A DNA stretch of 64,000 nt from DIGJ01 sp041739345 (GCA_041739345.1 JBGSNZ010000017.1:39412-103411); one strand, 5' to 3'. Positions 52,220 to 60,789 are shown, counted from the first letter of the stretch. Notes: generated by a model not told the origin, from the letters alone. Numbers and translations: made by a program.

Positions 52220-54211
52220 ATGCTTATGAAAAATATTATTTATTTTGTTTCACTTTTTGGAGTGGTTGCTTTACTATTTGCTTTATTTTTAGCAAGAAAA
52301 GTGAAAAAACAGCCTGAAGGTAATGAAAAAATGAAAGAGATTGCTGCTTCGATCAGTGAGGGAGCACAGGCATTTTTGAAAGCAGAATACAAGATTTTGG
52401 TTATATTTATTGCTGCTTTATTTTTAGGAATAGGTCTTGGAATTGGAAATTGGATTACTGCGGTATGTTTTTTGTTTGGAGCAGGATTTTCCACCATTGC
52501 AGGTTACTTTGGAATGAGTATGGCGACCAAAGCGAATGTAAGAACTGCACAAGCGGCAAAGGAAAGTGGAATGAACAAAGCTCTTTCGATTGCGTTTTCA
52601 GGTGGTGCGGTAATGGGTATGTGTGTCGCTGGCTTAGGACTTCTTGGAGTGGGCGTGATATATGGCATTACAAATAATGTTAGTGTACTTACGGGATTCA
52701 GCCTTGGAGCATCATCGATTGCCTTATTTGCAAGAGTTGGCGGTGGTATCTATACAAAAGCGGCTGATGTTGGAGCTGATCTAGTTGGAAAAGTGGAAGC
52801 TGGAATACCAGAAGATGATCCTAGAAATCCAGCCGTAATCGCCGACAATGTAGGCGATAATGTAGGTGATGTTGCTGGAATGGGAGCTGACTTATTTGAA
52901 TCTTATGTAGGTTCCTTGATATCTGCCATTACATTAGGTGTTATATATAAATCAGGAATGGAAGGAGCTGTCTTCCCTCTTCTATTGGCAGCATGTGGTT
53001 TAGCAGCTTCTATGATTGGAACGTTCTTTGTTCGTGGAGATGAAAAATCCAATCCATATAAAGCATTGAAAACAGGTACTTATGTAGCAAGTGGAATTGT
53101 TATCGTAGCGTCAATTGTAATGAGCAAATACTTTTTTGGGAATTTTAATGCAGCAATTGCAGTTATCGTTGGACTTTTAGTAGGTATCTTAATAGGTGCC
53201 ATTACAGAAATCTATACATCGGAAGAATATCGCTCTGTTAAACGAATCGCGGAACAATCAGAAACTGGAGCAGCTACTACAATTATCAGCGGAGTTGCCG
53301 TTGGAATGCGCTCTACCTGTATACCAATCCTATTAATTTCAATTGGTATCCTGGTCGCTTATCAGTTTGAAGGCTTATATGGTATTGCACTAGCAGCGGT
53401 GGGTATGCTTTCTACATTAGGAATTACCGTAGCAGTTGATGCATATGGTCCAATTGCAGATAATGCAGGCGGTATTGCACAAATGGCAGGACTTGACGAA
53501 TCAGTTCGAGCAATTACAGACCGCTTAGACTCGGTAGGAAATACAACAGCAGCAATCGGTAAAGGCTTTGCAATTGGCTCAGCAGCCTTAACTGCGTTGG
53601 CACTTTTCGTTTCTTATGCAGAAGCAGTAGGACTTAAGAGTATTGATATTTTATCACCAAAAGTAATTGTGGGATTATTTATCGGTGGTATGCTTCCTTT
53701 TCTTTTCTCAGCAATTACGATGGACTCGGTTGCAAAAGCAGCATATCAGATGATTGAAGAAGTAAGACGCCAGTTTAGAACGATTCCTGGTATTTTAGAA
53801 GGAACCGCTAAACCAGATTACAAATCCTGTGTTGCAATATCTACAACAGCAGCGCTAAAAGAAATGTTGATTCCAGGAATCATGGCAATAGCTGCACCAA
53901 TTGCTGTTGGTATTTTACTTGGTACCGATACGCTCGGTGGATTACTGGCAGGTGCATTGGTATCAGGCGTATTACTTGCAATCTTTATGTCAAACTCAGG
54001 CGGGGCCTGGGATAATGCAAAAAAATTCATTGAAAGTGGAGCCTCTGGTGGAAAAGGCAGTGATGCTCATAAGGCAGCTGTAGTAGGAGATACCGTAGGA
54101 GATCCATTTAAAGATACATCAGGACCTTCCATTAACATATTAATTAAATTGATGACGATTGTTGCATTGGTATTTGCGCCATTATTTGTTCGTATCGGTG
54201 GATTGTTCTAA
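52220..54211 (+). CDS. hppA: Membrane-bound ion-pumping pyrophosphatase, K+-dependent type
   Basis: 663-residue integral membrane enzyme that couples PPi hydrolysis to cation pumping, with about 16 hydrophobic helices. Signature segments are KAADVGADLVGKVE, DDPRNPAVIADNVGDNVGD, GPIADNAGGIAQM, and DTVGDPFKDTSGPS. The determinant segment NTTAAIGKGFAIGSAALTA has Ala where K+-independent enzymes carry Lys (NTTK), so K+ dependence is predicted. Whether H+ or Na+ is pumped is not read from the sequence. ATG 52220 and 52226 are both possible behind AGGAGGAG. Confidence 0.94.
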   Translation: MLMKNIIYFVSLFGVVALLFALFLARKVKKQPEGNEKMKEIAASISEGAQAFLKAEYKILVIFIAALFLGIGLGIGNWITAVCFLFGAGFSTIAGYFGMSMATKANVRTAQAAKESGMNKALSIAFSGGAVMGMCVAGLGLLGVGVIYGITNNVSVLTGFSLGASSIALFARVGGGIYTKAADVGADLVGKVEAGIPEDDPRNPAVIADNVGDNVGDVAGMGADLFESYVGSLISAITLGVIYKSGMEGAVFPLLLAACGLAASMIGTFFVRGDEKSNPYKALKTGTYVASGIVIVASIVMSKYFFGNFNAAIAVIVGLLVGILIGAITEIYTSEEYRSVKRIAEQSETGAATTIISGVAVGMRSTCIPILLISIGILVAYQFEGLYGIALAAVGMLSTLGITVAVDAYGPIADNAGGIAQMAGLDESVRAITDRLDSVGNTTAAIGKGFAIGSAALTALALFVSYAEAVGLKSIDILSPKVIVGLFIGGMLPFLFSAITMDSVAKAAYQMIEEVRRQFRTIPGILEGTAKPDYKSCVAISTTAALKEMLIPGIMAIAAPIAVGILLGTDTLGGLLAGALVSGVLLAIFMSNSGGAWDNAKKFIESGASGGKGSDAHKAAVVGDTVGDPFKDTSGPSINILIKLMTIVALVFAPLFVRIGGLF

Positions 54212-54261
54212 GTTGTAAAATAGCCAGATAGTAAAAATTAATATAGAACCCTAATTAAGAA

Positions 54262-54308
54262 AAGGGCCTGGATACAGAATCGGCAAATTATGTATCTGGG
54301 CTCTTTTT
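54262..54308 (+). terminator. Terminator after hppA
   Basis: AAGGGCCTGGATACA pairs imperfectly with TGTATCTGGGCTCTT (54262-54304), followed by T's. Confidence 0.65.
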
Positions 54309-54361
54309 ATGGGCGTAAATATTGGAATGAAGACAATATAATGAATTTATACAGAGAAAAA

Positions 54362-54405
54362 AGCCTGATTACATAATAATGCAAATTATGTAATCAGGCT
54401 CTTTT
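54362..54405. terminator. Second hairpin between hppA and the BlaR-like gene
   Basis: A perfect 16-bp stem AGCCTGATTACATAAT/ATTATGTAATCAGGCT (54362-54377/54385-54400) with an A-run before and T-run after, so it can stop both converging transcripts. Confidence 0.8.
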
Positions 54406-54556
54406 CAAGCGTATAATAGGGTGGGAGTAGAAAGTGTTTTAATTCACTATCCGAATCTATTATAAAAAACAATTGTGACCATTTTGTGATGATTATGTGA
54501 AGAATTTTAGAATAATACCACAACTCTTTATTATGCGTTTTAGAAATATCGCCCTT
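54406..54556. other. 3' spacer with no gene
   Basis: No ORF or clear signal is seen between the bidirectional terminator and the BlaR-like gene end. Confidence 0.5.
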
Positions 54557-56761
54557 TCATGATACGGTTTTTGTTGTATATTTGACCGAATGGGAATTAT
54601 AAGTTAATTTCAAGGTGGAGCTTAATGGAATAGAAAGAAGTACATAGTTGCCAGTCGATTTTCCTATATCGGTGATAATGATACTGTTTTCGTCTAATGT
54701 ATATTGGTATGCGTAATCATGTGTTAAACCATTGTAATAAATATATCTTCGTCCTTTCCCATCAAGTACATACCACGTTTTATTATCGCAAGAACTAATG
54801 ACTTTCTGTATATCAGTAGGAAGATCATCAGTGGTCTGACGCATAATATCTTCGGAAGTTTTCTTGTTTTTAGAAGGTTCTTTGTCTAACGAATCTGATA
54901 TATTTTGATTTGATACAGCAGAGGAAGAATCATCAAAGTCACTTAATACTTCATCTGCCTCATCTTCGGGAATATATTCTGATTTTACAATGGAACCTTT
55001 ACTATTTCGAATTAACCGAAGGTCAACATTCCCATTTTCATTATAGGAAAAGTTTTTAAATGAGTTATCTGCGGCCATATCCATAAAAAGTCGAATTTGA
55101 TGATTTCCATAATAAAAGATTCCATCTTTATAAATAACTTTCCATTTTGCATATTCTGACAAATTAGTTGCTTCGGATTTACTATCCTGTGAAAAATAGT
55201 AGATATAGGCATGGCCACTGCTATCCGTAATACGGATGGCTTCGCCAGAACGGTTTTTATCAGTGTCAACTATCTGCACCCGTGAAGCCACGGCAGATGA
55301 TAAATCAACATCAGTTTCGCTCAGTTTCGCTGCAATTTGATCTAAGTTTGCCCGAAAGTCATAGCAGTATGGAGTCTCACGGTATCTTATTTTCTCGAGG
55401 CCACCGCCATCTGTGGCATTGTAACGTAATACAATATAATAATATTTGCCATTGTCGTCAGTGAAGGTACAATAATACAGGTTTTTACCTTCATACTTTG
55501 TAAAACTATCGTAATTCCATACTGGGTTTACAATAGAATCGTCTGTCCATTGATTCAGAAAACGTTTTAAAGCATTAGATTTAACGAGCCTATAGGCATC
55601 GGTGTCGTTGTAGGAGTAATATGAATTGAGAATAGATGCTAACTTATCAGTTTCCAATTTTGTAGAACTGCTGCCGTGCTCGCTATTAGTTTTGCCCGAA
55701 TCAATTGGAGAACTTGCGTACACTCCCAAGATAGAAAAATTGCAAAGAAAAAGTATTGTCAAAAGGATTGTTACACAAACTGTAAATCGCGATTTCTTCT
55801 TGTATATCATTAACATATCCAACCTTTCTTTTATTAAATTTGCATCTTTTCCCATTGTAAGAGAGACATCAAAATTTCTGTGCTTTCCTTGTGCGTTAAA
55901 GGAAGAAATAAGCGCATCGCCGTATATAATACGACTGTTAATATCCAGATTTTTAATGACGCTTTCGTCACAAGACAACTCGCAACATCGGTTAATTTCC
56001 TTCCTAATCCAATACACCATCGGGTTGAACCAGTGAATACATATCACTATTTGAATTAACCATTTATAAATGGCATCCGACCGCCTATAATGCGTCAGCT
56101 CATGCCGAAAAATCTGTCGCAGTTCGTCATCATAAATGTCCAGAATAGGAAGAATTATTGCAGGCCTGAAAAATCCAATAAGCATTGGAGAAAAAACTTG
56201 CTCATTGATATAAAGGGGTAGTACTCTTTTTATCTTTGCTTTTTCTAATTCATTTTTGTAAATGTCCAAAAGGTGTTGATTAGCGGCTGGTTTAGCTCCA
56301 ACCTTTACAAATCGTATAAAACTGTGATAGCTCATAATTTTGTAAATGAATAGAATAAGTGCTACGCAAAGCCATATTATCCATATATTGTTTCTGAAAT
56401 CGTTCCAGTAAGAAGGTTTTACAGGTGATGGTGTTCTGTTACCTTGCATTGCTTGATTTGAAGCTTGAGAAGTGTCAACGAAGCGCACAGATAAATCTGT
56501 TCCATTTCCATTCGTAATTTTCTTTTCAGCAACTTCATCCGAAGAAATCAACATATTCTGAACGTGATTTGAAAGTTCACCAATCAAAGTAACATCTGGT
56601 GCAAATGGAAACAGGAAGCGTAAAATCACAATCAACCAAATGTAATACTGCCATTTCTGACTTAATTTCCTTATTATAAGAGGCTTTATAGTCAGCAGGA
56701 TAAGTGCAAGAATTGAACCGGAGACAGACAGAGAAAGGAATACAAGTAATACATCGTTCAT
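54557..56761 (-). CDS. BlaR1/MecR1-like M56 membrane metalloprotease sensor
   Basis: 734 residues. The N-terminal half has about four membrane helices (about 5-25, 35-58, 120-140, 320-345) and the M56 protease site FRHELTHYRRSDAIYKWL (HExxH) with the downstream ELSCDESV. The extracellular half (about 350-734) is a long, beta-rich region with Ser/Asp-rich linkers. I see no SxxK, SxN or KTG pattern of a penicillin-binding domain, so it probably senses something other than beta-lactam. It overlaps the repressor gene by 4 bases. On signalling it should cleave the BlaI-like repressor. Confidence 0.87.
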   Translation of the reverse strand: MNDVLLVFLSLSVSGSILALILLTIKPLIIRKLSQKWQYYIWLIVILRFLFPFAPDVTLIGELSNHVQNMLISSDEVAEKKITNGNGTDLSVRFVDTSQASNQAMQGNRTPSPVKPSYWNDFRNNIWIIWLCVALILFIYKIMSYHSFIRFVKVGAKPAANQHLLDIYKNELEKAKIKRVLPLYINEQVFSPMLIGFFRPAIILPILDIYDDELRQIFRHELTHYRRSDAIYKWLIQIVICIHWFNPMVYWIRKEINRCCELSCDESVIKNLDINSRIIYGDALISSFNAQGKHRNFDVSLTMGKDANLIKERLDMLMIYKKKSRFTVCVTILLTILFLCNFSILGVYASSPIDSGKTNSEHGSSSTKLETDKLASILNSYYSYNDTDAYRLVKSNALKRFLNQWTDDSIVNPVWNYDSFTKYEGKNLYYCTFTDDNGKYYYIVLRYNATDGGGLEKIRYRETPYCYDFRANLDQIAAKLSETDVDLSSAVASRVQIVDTDKNRSGEAIRITDSSGHAYIYYFSQDSKSEATNLSEYAKWKVIYKDGIFYYGNHQIRLFMDMAADNSFKNFSYNENGNVDLRLIRNSKGSIVKSEYIPEDEADEVLSDFDDSSSAVSNQNISDSLDKEPSKNKKTSEDIMRQTTDDLPTDIQKVISSCDNKTWYVLDGKGRRYIYYNGLTHDYAYQYTLDENSIIITDIGKSTGNYVLLSIPLSSTLKLTYNSHSVKYTTKTVS

Positions 56762-57138
56762 TTTTCATTTCTCCTCCCACTCCAGTAATTTTTCAATTCG
56801 TCAATATCCTTTTCTGATAGAATATCACTGCTTAACATAGCAGAAACAAGGTTTTTTGCACTGCCGGAATATACTTTGTTCAGAAAATCTGTTGTTCGAT
56901 TTTTGGCATATTCCGCTTCCGATATGAGAGAGGAATAGTAAAATATTTCCTTCTTCACCTTTTGCACGACACCTTTTTCACATAAGCGTCTTACTAAGGT
57001 TTGTATAGTAGCTCTATGCCAATTGTTTTCTTTATTTAGGGCATCAATTATTTGTCTTTCCGAAAGGGGATATTCATTTGCCCATAATATTTTAAGAACT
57101 TCTAATTCTGCATCGGAAATTTTCTCTGCATTTATCAC
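56758..57138 (-). CDS. BlaI/MecI/CopY-family repressor
   Basis: 126-residue winged-helix repressor: ISDAELEVLKILWANEYPLSERQIIDAL, then NNWHRATIQTLVRRLCEKGVVQKVKK, and a C-terminal dimerisation and cleavage region. A GTG start at 57138 is set by AGAAGGAG upstream. Two TTACAnnTGTAA-type palindromes lie in its promoter, so it is autoregulated together with the protease gene. Confidence 0.9.
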   Translation of the reverse strand: MINAEKISDAELEVLKILWANEYPLSERQIIDALNKENNWHRATIQTLVRRLCEKGVVQKVKKEIFYYSSLISEAEYAKNRTTDFLNKVYSGSAKNLVSAMLSSDILSEKDIDELKNYWSGRRNEK

Positions 57139-57158
57139 GCCATCATCTCCTTCTTTGC

Positions 57159-57170
57159 TTACAAGTGTAA
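57159..57170 (-). promoter_or_regulatory. BlaI-type operator 1
   Basis: TTACAAGTGTAA is a perfect palindrome of the BlaI/MecI TACAnnTGTA class, between the promoter and the repressor start. Confidence 0.75.
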
Positions 57171-57182
57171 TCTACAAGAATA

Positions 57183-57210
57183 GCTTACATCTGTAAGCTG
57201 CTCTTGTCAA
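57183..57210 (-). promoter_or_regulatory. BlaI-type operator 2 and -35 box
   Basis: GCTTACATCTGTAAGC (57183-57198) is a perfect palindrome of the same class. The minus-strand TTGACA -35 lies at 57205-57210, so bound repressor would block the promoter. Confidence 0.75.
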
Positions 57211-57260
57211 GTGAAAACTTAAAATCGTAGTTATGTGACAAGTATTTTAAGTCTTTAAAG

Positions 57261-57289
57261 AAAAAAAGGCTCCAGCATAAGCTGGAGCC
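57261..57289 (-). terminator. Terminator of the tandem peptide genes
   Basis: GGCTCCAGC (57268-57276) pairs with GCTGGAGCC (57281-57289) in a 4-base loop hairpin. A7 at 57261-57267 gives a minus-strand T-run. It isolates the peptide genes from the repressor gene. Confidence 0.85.
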
Positions 57290-57308
57290 TTAATATATTA
57301 GCCTCATA

Positions 57309-57374
57309 TTAATATCCAAAACAATTACGGAAAAGAGCTGCTAAATCTTGACAACTATAGAATCTAAAACACAT
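57309..57374 (-). CDS. 21-residue three-cysteine peptide, copy A
   Basis: The minus-strand ATG at 57374 follows AAAAGGAGGATATCATT, an excellent ribosome site. The product starts MCFRFYSC and ends RNCFGY with Cys at 2, 8 and 18. It differs from copy B at five positions (R/K4, Q/S9, L/I11, F/I15 and possibly one more), all but one conservative, and the flanking sequence is duplicated too. I recognise no family. Short length, Cys spacing and aromatic content suggest a secreted or membrane-active peptide or signal, but no processing genes are adjacent. Confidence 0.7.
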   Translation of the reverse strand: MCFRFYSCQDLAALFRNCFGY

Positions 57375-57476
57375 AATGATATCCTCCTTTTGTTTTATTT
57401 GTACTATTTAAATACTGAATATATCGTAACACTTTTGTAACATTTAAACCATAGGCGATTACTGGGAAATATCATA
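57375..57476 (-). repeat. Spacer of the tandem ~170-base duplication
   Basis: The stretch around TATCGTAACACTTTTGTAA and CGATTACTGGGAA occurs here and again at about 57590-57640 in near-identical form, each upstream (minus strand) of one peptide gene. The unit length is 168 bases measured from start codon to start codon. Confidence 0.7.
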
Positions 57477-57542
57477 TTAATATCCAAAACAATTACGGAT
57501 AAGGGCTGCTATGTCGCTACAACTATAAAATTTAAAACACAT
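57477..57542 (-). CDS. 21-residue three-cysteine peptide, copy B
   Basis: ATG at 57542 (minus) is preceded by AAGGAGGATATCATT. The product starts MCFKFYSC, has SDIAALI in the middle and ends RNCFGY, with Cys at 2, 8 and 18. The promoter-like TTACAA, 17-base spacer, TAGTAT upstream is repeated in copy A with one -10 change (CAGTAT). Conservation of sequence, frame and ribosome site after duplication argues for a real peptide. Confidence 0.7.
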   Translation of the reverse strand: MCFKFYSCSDIAALIRNCFGY

Positions 57543-57762
57543 AATGATATCCTCCTTATGTTTATTTGTATTAGCTAAATACTAAATGTATCGTAACACT
57601 TTTGTAATATTTAATCCATAGTCGATTACTGGGAATTGAGTAAGTATTATGCAAAGTATGAAATATTGTGTAATGACTTTATAAATATTGTTTGCTATAA
57701 TGAAAAATGCAAAAAGATCGGATTGATTTATCAAGAATTTAAGTTAAAAAAGGAAAATAAGG

Positions 57763-58242
57763 ATGAAAATAACGGTTCTATGTGTTGGGAAAATAAAAGA
57801 AAAGTATTTTGAATCAGGTATTGCTGAATATGCAAAGCGATTAACCCGATATTGTAAACTTGAAATTATTGAAGTGGCAGATGAAAAAACACCGGACAAT
57901 GCAAGTGATTTGGTGGAACGTCAAATTAAAGAAAAAGAAGGAGAACGACTAAAAAAACATATCAAAGATGACGATTATGTGATAGCATTAGCAATTGAGG
58001 GTAAGGAACTTGATTCGGTGGAACTTTCGAATAAAATAGAAAAGCTAGGCGTTGATGGTATCAGTCACATTATCTTTTTGATAGGAGGGTCTCTTGGGAT
58101 GGAAGAGGAACTATTAAAAAGAGCTGATTTTAAATTGAGCTTTAGTAAAATGACGTTTCCTCATCAAATGATGCGAATGATTTTGTTGGAGCAGGTATAT
58201 CGCAGCTACCGAATTATGAAGGGCGAGCCGTATCACAAGTAA
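57763..58242 (+). CDS. rlmH: 23S rRNA pseudouridine-1915 N3-methyltransferase
   Basis: 159-residue SPOUT methyltransferase acting on the 70S ribosome. MKITVLCVGKIKEKYF at the N-terminus, FLIGGSLGMEEELLKRADFKLSFSKMTFPHQMMRMILLEQVYRSYRIMKGEPYHK at the knot region and the exact length identify it. Start ATG after AAAAAGGAAAAT. Monocistronic. Confidence 0.96.
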   Translation: MKITVLCVGKIKEKYFESGIAEYAKRLTRYCKLEIIEVADEKTPDNASDLVERQIKEKEGERLKKHIKDDDYVIALAIEGKELDSVELSNKIEKLGVDGISHIIFLIGGSLGMEEELLKRADFKLSFSKMTFPHQMMRMILLEQVYRSYRIMKGEPYHK

Positions 58243-58306
58243 GTGTAGTGTGTTGTCATTGTAAAAGTAACTAATGTTTAAATAAGAGATATTATAGGAG
58301 GTTTTC

Positions 58307-58825
58307 ATGAAAAATAATGATATATTAATAAGGTTAAGGTATGCTTTGGATATAAAAGACATTGATATGGTGGAGATATTTAAGCTTGGAGGCATTACCG
58401 TTACAAAAGAGGAAGTACTTAAAATGCTTATAACATCAAAGGGCAGCAATAATAATGATATGGATGATACAAAAGAAAATGATGGTGATTTAGAATGCAG
58501 TAATATCATGCTGGAGTCATTCCTTAACGGATTTATAATATTCAAAAGGGGCAAAAAAGAGGTAAAGGCTGGTGAATCTGAAAAACCAGCGCTAGCAATT
58601 AAGAATAATAAAAGTGTAAATAACATTTTACTGAAAAAATTAAAAATTGCATTGGAATTATCCAGTGAAGATATGCTTAATATTTTACAAGAAGCAGGTG
58701 TTACTATAACAAAAGGGGAATTAAGCGCTGTTTTTAGAAAAGAAGGACAAAAGAATTATAAAGAGTGCGGAGACAGATATGCAAGAAATTTCTTAAAGGG
58801 CCTTGCTATAAAGTACAGAAAGTAA
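58307..58825 (+). CDS. DUF1456 (YehS-like) protein
   Basis: 172-residue protein with two repeats of a short helical unit: NNDILIRLRYALDIKDIDMVEIFKLGG near the N-terminus and NNILLKKLKIALELSSEDMLNILQEAGV in the second half. This two-repeat arrangement is the DUF1456 family. The N-terminal repeat is followed by a C-terminal LESFLNGFIIFKRG segment in the first half and LKGLAIKYRK in the second. The ribosome site is TAGGAGG. Function unknown. Confidence 0.85.
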   Translation: MKNNDILIRLRYALDIKDIDMVEIFKLGGITVTKEEVLKMLITSKGSNNNDMDDTKENDGDLECSNIMLESFLNGFIIFKRGKKEVKAGESEKPALAIKNNKSVNNILLKKLKIALELSSEDMLNILQEAGVTITKGELSAVFRKEGQKNYKECGDRYARNFLKGLAIKYRK

Positions 58826-58836
58826 TATTTGATATT

Positions 58837-58868
58837 AGCACCAGCTGTGTAAGCTGGTGCTTTACTCT
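58837..58868 (+). terminator. Terminator after the DUF1456 gene
   Basis: AGCACCAGC/GCTGGTGCT (58837-58861) perfect 9-bp stem followed by TTACTCTTTT. Confidence 0.7.
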
Positions 58869-58914
58869 TTTCCCCTCTTCTAAAAGGATGATGCATTCGT
58901 AACATAAATAATAC

Positions 58915-58943
58915 TTGACCATCGAACGTATATTCGATATACT
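58915..58943 (+). promoter_or_regulatory. Promoter of the nitroreductase gene with LexA-like box
   Basis: TTGACC (58915-58920), 17-base spacer, TATACT (58938-58943). The spacer is an 18-base dyad containing CGAACGTATATTCG (58923-58936), one base from a LexA-type CGAACnnnnGTTCG box. Confidence 0.5.
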
Positions 58944-58996
58944 ATTTGCAATGTTGGAAATTTAATAAGTACTTTTATAAGTGAGAGGAGCAGAGA

Positions 58997-59611
58997 ATGG
59001 AATTAATAGAAGCTATAAATCGAAGAAGAACGGTTAGAGATTTTTCTGAAAAAGAAGTGCCTTTTGAAATTATTGAAAAATCGTTAGAGGCGGGATTGAA
59101 AGCACCGAGTTACAATCACCTTAAGCAATGGGATTTCATCTTAGTTAAAGAACAAAATATACGGATTTCTTTAACACAAACAGAAGAAATGATAGAAAAA
59201 GTAACGGATAAATTAGTACAAAATTTAGAAGACTATGATAATCTTGCAAAAAGTATGTATTTGGATGCAATACCAAAACAGAAAAGGATGATAGTAACTG
59301 CACCTGAGTTATTAGTTGTAGTATATAAGCCGAAGACACAAGTAAGCGAAAGCAAAAGAGTATATGACTTGAATTGTCTAGCTTCAGTGTGGTGTTGTAT
59401 AGAGAATATCTTGTTAAGCTTAACTGAAAATGATGTTTTTGGAGTTACGTTCATTCCAAAAAATACATCTGAAATAAAGAGGCTTCTCAATATTCCACAG
59501 GAACTTGAAATAGCAGCAATCATTCCATTTGGATATAAGGATGATAATGCGAAAATCATTCCTCAAAAAGAAGTGCAATTAGAATCAAGATTACATAGTA
59601 ACAATTGGTAA
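58997..59611 (+). CDS. Nitroreductase family FMN oxidoreductase
   Basis: 204 residues. IEAINRRRTVRDFSEKEVP at the N-terminus and LEAGLKAPSYNHLKQWDFILVK build the FMN site, and a later NCLASVWCCIENILLSLTENDVFGVTFI helix plus a C-terminal IAAIIPFGY complete the fold. The ribosome site is GAGAGGAG. It precedes a MerR-methyltransferase gene by 58 bases. The electron acceptor is not known. Confidence 0.88.
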   Translation: MELIEAINRRRTVRDFSEKEVPFEIIEKSLEAGLKAPSYNHLKQWDFILVKEQNIRISLTQTEEMIEKVTDKLVQNLEDYDNLAKSMYLDAIPKQKRMIVTAPELLVVVYKPKTQVSESKRVYDLNCLASVWCCIENILLSLTENDVFGVTFIPKNTSEIKRLLNIPQELEIAAIIPFGYKDDNAKIIPQKEVQLESRLHSNNW

Positions 59612-59620
59612 AACAATGTA

Positions 59621-59651
59621 TTGACTCTACCCAAAGGTTAGACCTTATACT
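59621..59651 (+). promoter_or_regulatory. MerR-type promoter with a 19-base spacer
   Basis: TTGACT (59621-59626), 19-base spacer, TATACT (59646-59651). The spacer has the dyad CTACCCAAAGGTTAG (59627-59641), typical of MerR-activated promoters, directly upstream of the MerR fusion gene. Confidence 0.7.
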
Positions 59652-59669
59652 TTTCTTGGAGGTGATCAA

Positions 59670-60719
59670 ATGAATACGAAAGAAGTATGTAAAATTCTTG
59701 ATGTAACAATAAAGACTCTAATCGTTTACGAGGAGTATGGAATTGTAGTCCCAAAAAGAGAAAGTAATAATTATAGAAATTATAATGAAGATGATGTATT
59801 AAAATTAAGGACCGTTAAGCTATTAAAAGAACTGGGATTTACCCTAAAAGATATAAAGAGTTTAATGGAAAAAAACAACTATGCTACCACGCAATTTATG
59901 CGAAGCTTGTATCTTCAATTAAAAGCAGTAGAAACAAAAATGAATGAATTAGATAATGTAAAAAATACATTAGTCGTGAGCATAGATAAAATGTTGGATT
60001 CCAGTAAGGCAGTGAATCAAGAAAGTTTTCTTAATGATATGGATACAATTTTAAAAGAAAATAAGGTTAATAGAAGGCTTTGGGTTGATATGTGGGGATT
60101 TGATAATAAAGCAATTAAATTTGATAAAATGGTTCGAGATATTGCAAATGATGAACTTGGGTTATTTGAAAAATATGATGAGATTCTAAGCGAAATAAGG
60201 ACTAGAATACAGAATCATAAGGCTATGGATATCGTTGACATAGGATGCGGCACTGGTAATTTGTGTGGCGAATTGAGTGCAGATCTGGATGTAGTAGGAA
60301 TCGATCAAAGTTTAGAAATGATCGTGCAGGCAAAAAAGAAATATAAAAACATGAAATTTAAACTAGGTAATTTCTTAGATAAGCCTTATCGCAAAAATGA
60401 TGTGGATATTGTGGTAACAACGTATGCTTTTCATAGTCTAAATGATGATGAAAAGAAAGAAGCAATTCATAATATGTTGGAATATATAAAGGATGATGGA
60501 ACAATTATTATTGCTGATTTCATGTTTTCAAATGATATAGAAAGAGCAGAAAGAAAAAAAGAATATTGTGATAAAGGCAGACAAGATTTATGGGAAGTAG
60601 TGGATTATAAATATTATACTAATTTAGAAGAATTAGAAAAATATATTCGTCTATTGGGGTGTAAAATTAAAAAGGAACATATTGTTAATTTTACATGGAT
60701 CGTAGAGATTCAAAAATAA
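59670..60719 (+). CDS. MerR-family regulator fused to a SAM methyltransferase
   Basis: 349 residues in two parts. The MerR HTH (about 1-70) reads MNTKEVCKILDVTIKTLIVYEEYGIVVP, then YNEDDVLKLRTVKLLKELGFTLKDI, followed by the dimerisation helix to about 120. From about 150 to the end there is a class I methyltransferase with the SAM motif DIVDIGCGTGNLCGEL, acidic GIDQSLEMI, and TTYAFHSLNDDEK. The two parts are one uninterrupted frame. It has a 19-base-spacer promoter, so probably autoactivates on ligand or substrate. The ligand and methyl acceptor are unknown. Confidence 0.85.
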   Translation: MNTKEVCKILDVTIKTLIVYEEYGIVVPKRESNNYRNYNEDDVLKLRTVKLLKELGFTLKDIKSLMEKNNYATTQFMRSLYLQLKAVETKMNELDNVKNTLVVSIDKMLDSSKAVNQESFLNDMDTILKENKVNRRLWVDMWGFDNKAIKFDKMVRDIANDELGLFEKYDEILSEIRTRIQNHKAMDIVDIGCGTGNLCGELSADLDVVGIDQSLEMIVQAKKKYKNMKFKLGNFLDKPYRKNDVDIVVTTYAFHSLNDDEKKEAIHNMLEYIKDDGTIIIADFMFSNDIERAERKKEYCDKGRQDLWEVVDYKYYTNLEELEKYIRLLGCKIKKEHIVNFTWIVEIQK

Positions 60720-60789
60720 TTACATAGCTTGACTTCAATAAAATGATGTGATAAAGTGCTATAAATGACAATAAAGGAGAATGTGGCAT

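Noticed and set aside
57301..57650. CRISPR-like array from the repeated segments near 57300-57650
   Set aside because: There are only two units, each containing a coding ORF with conserved reading frame, and no short regular repeat-spacer pattern.
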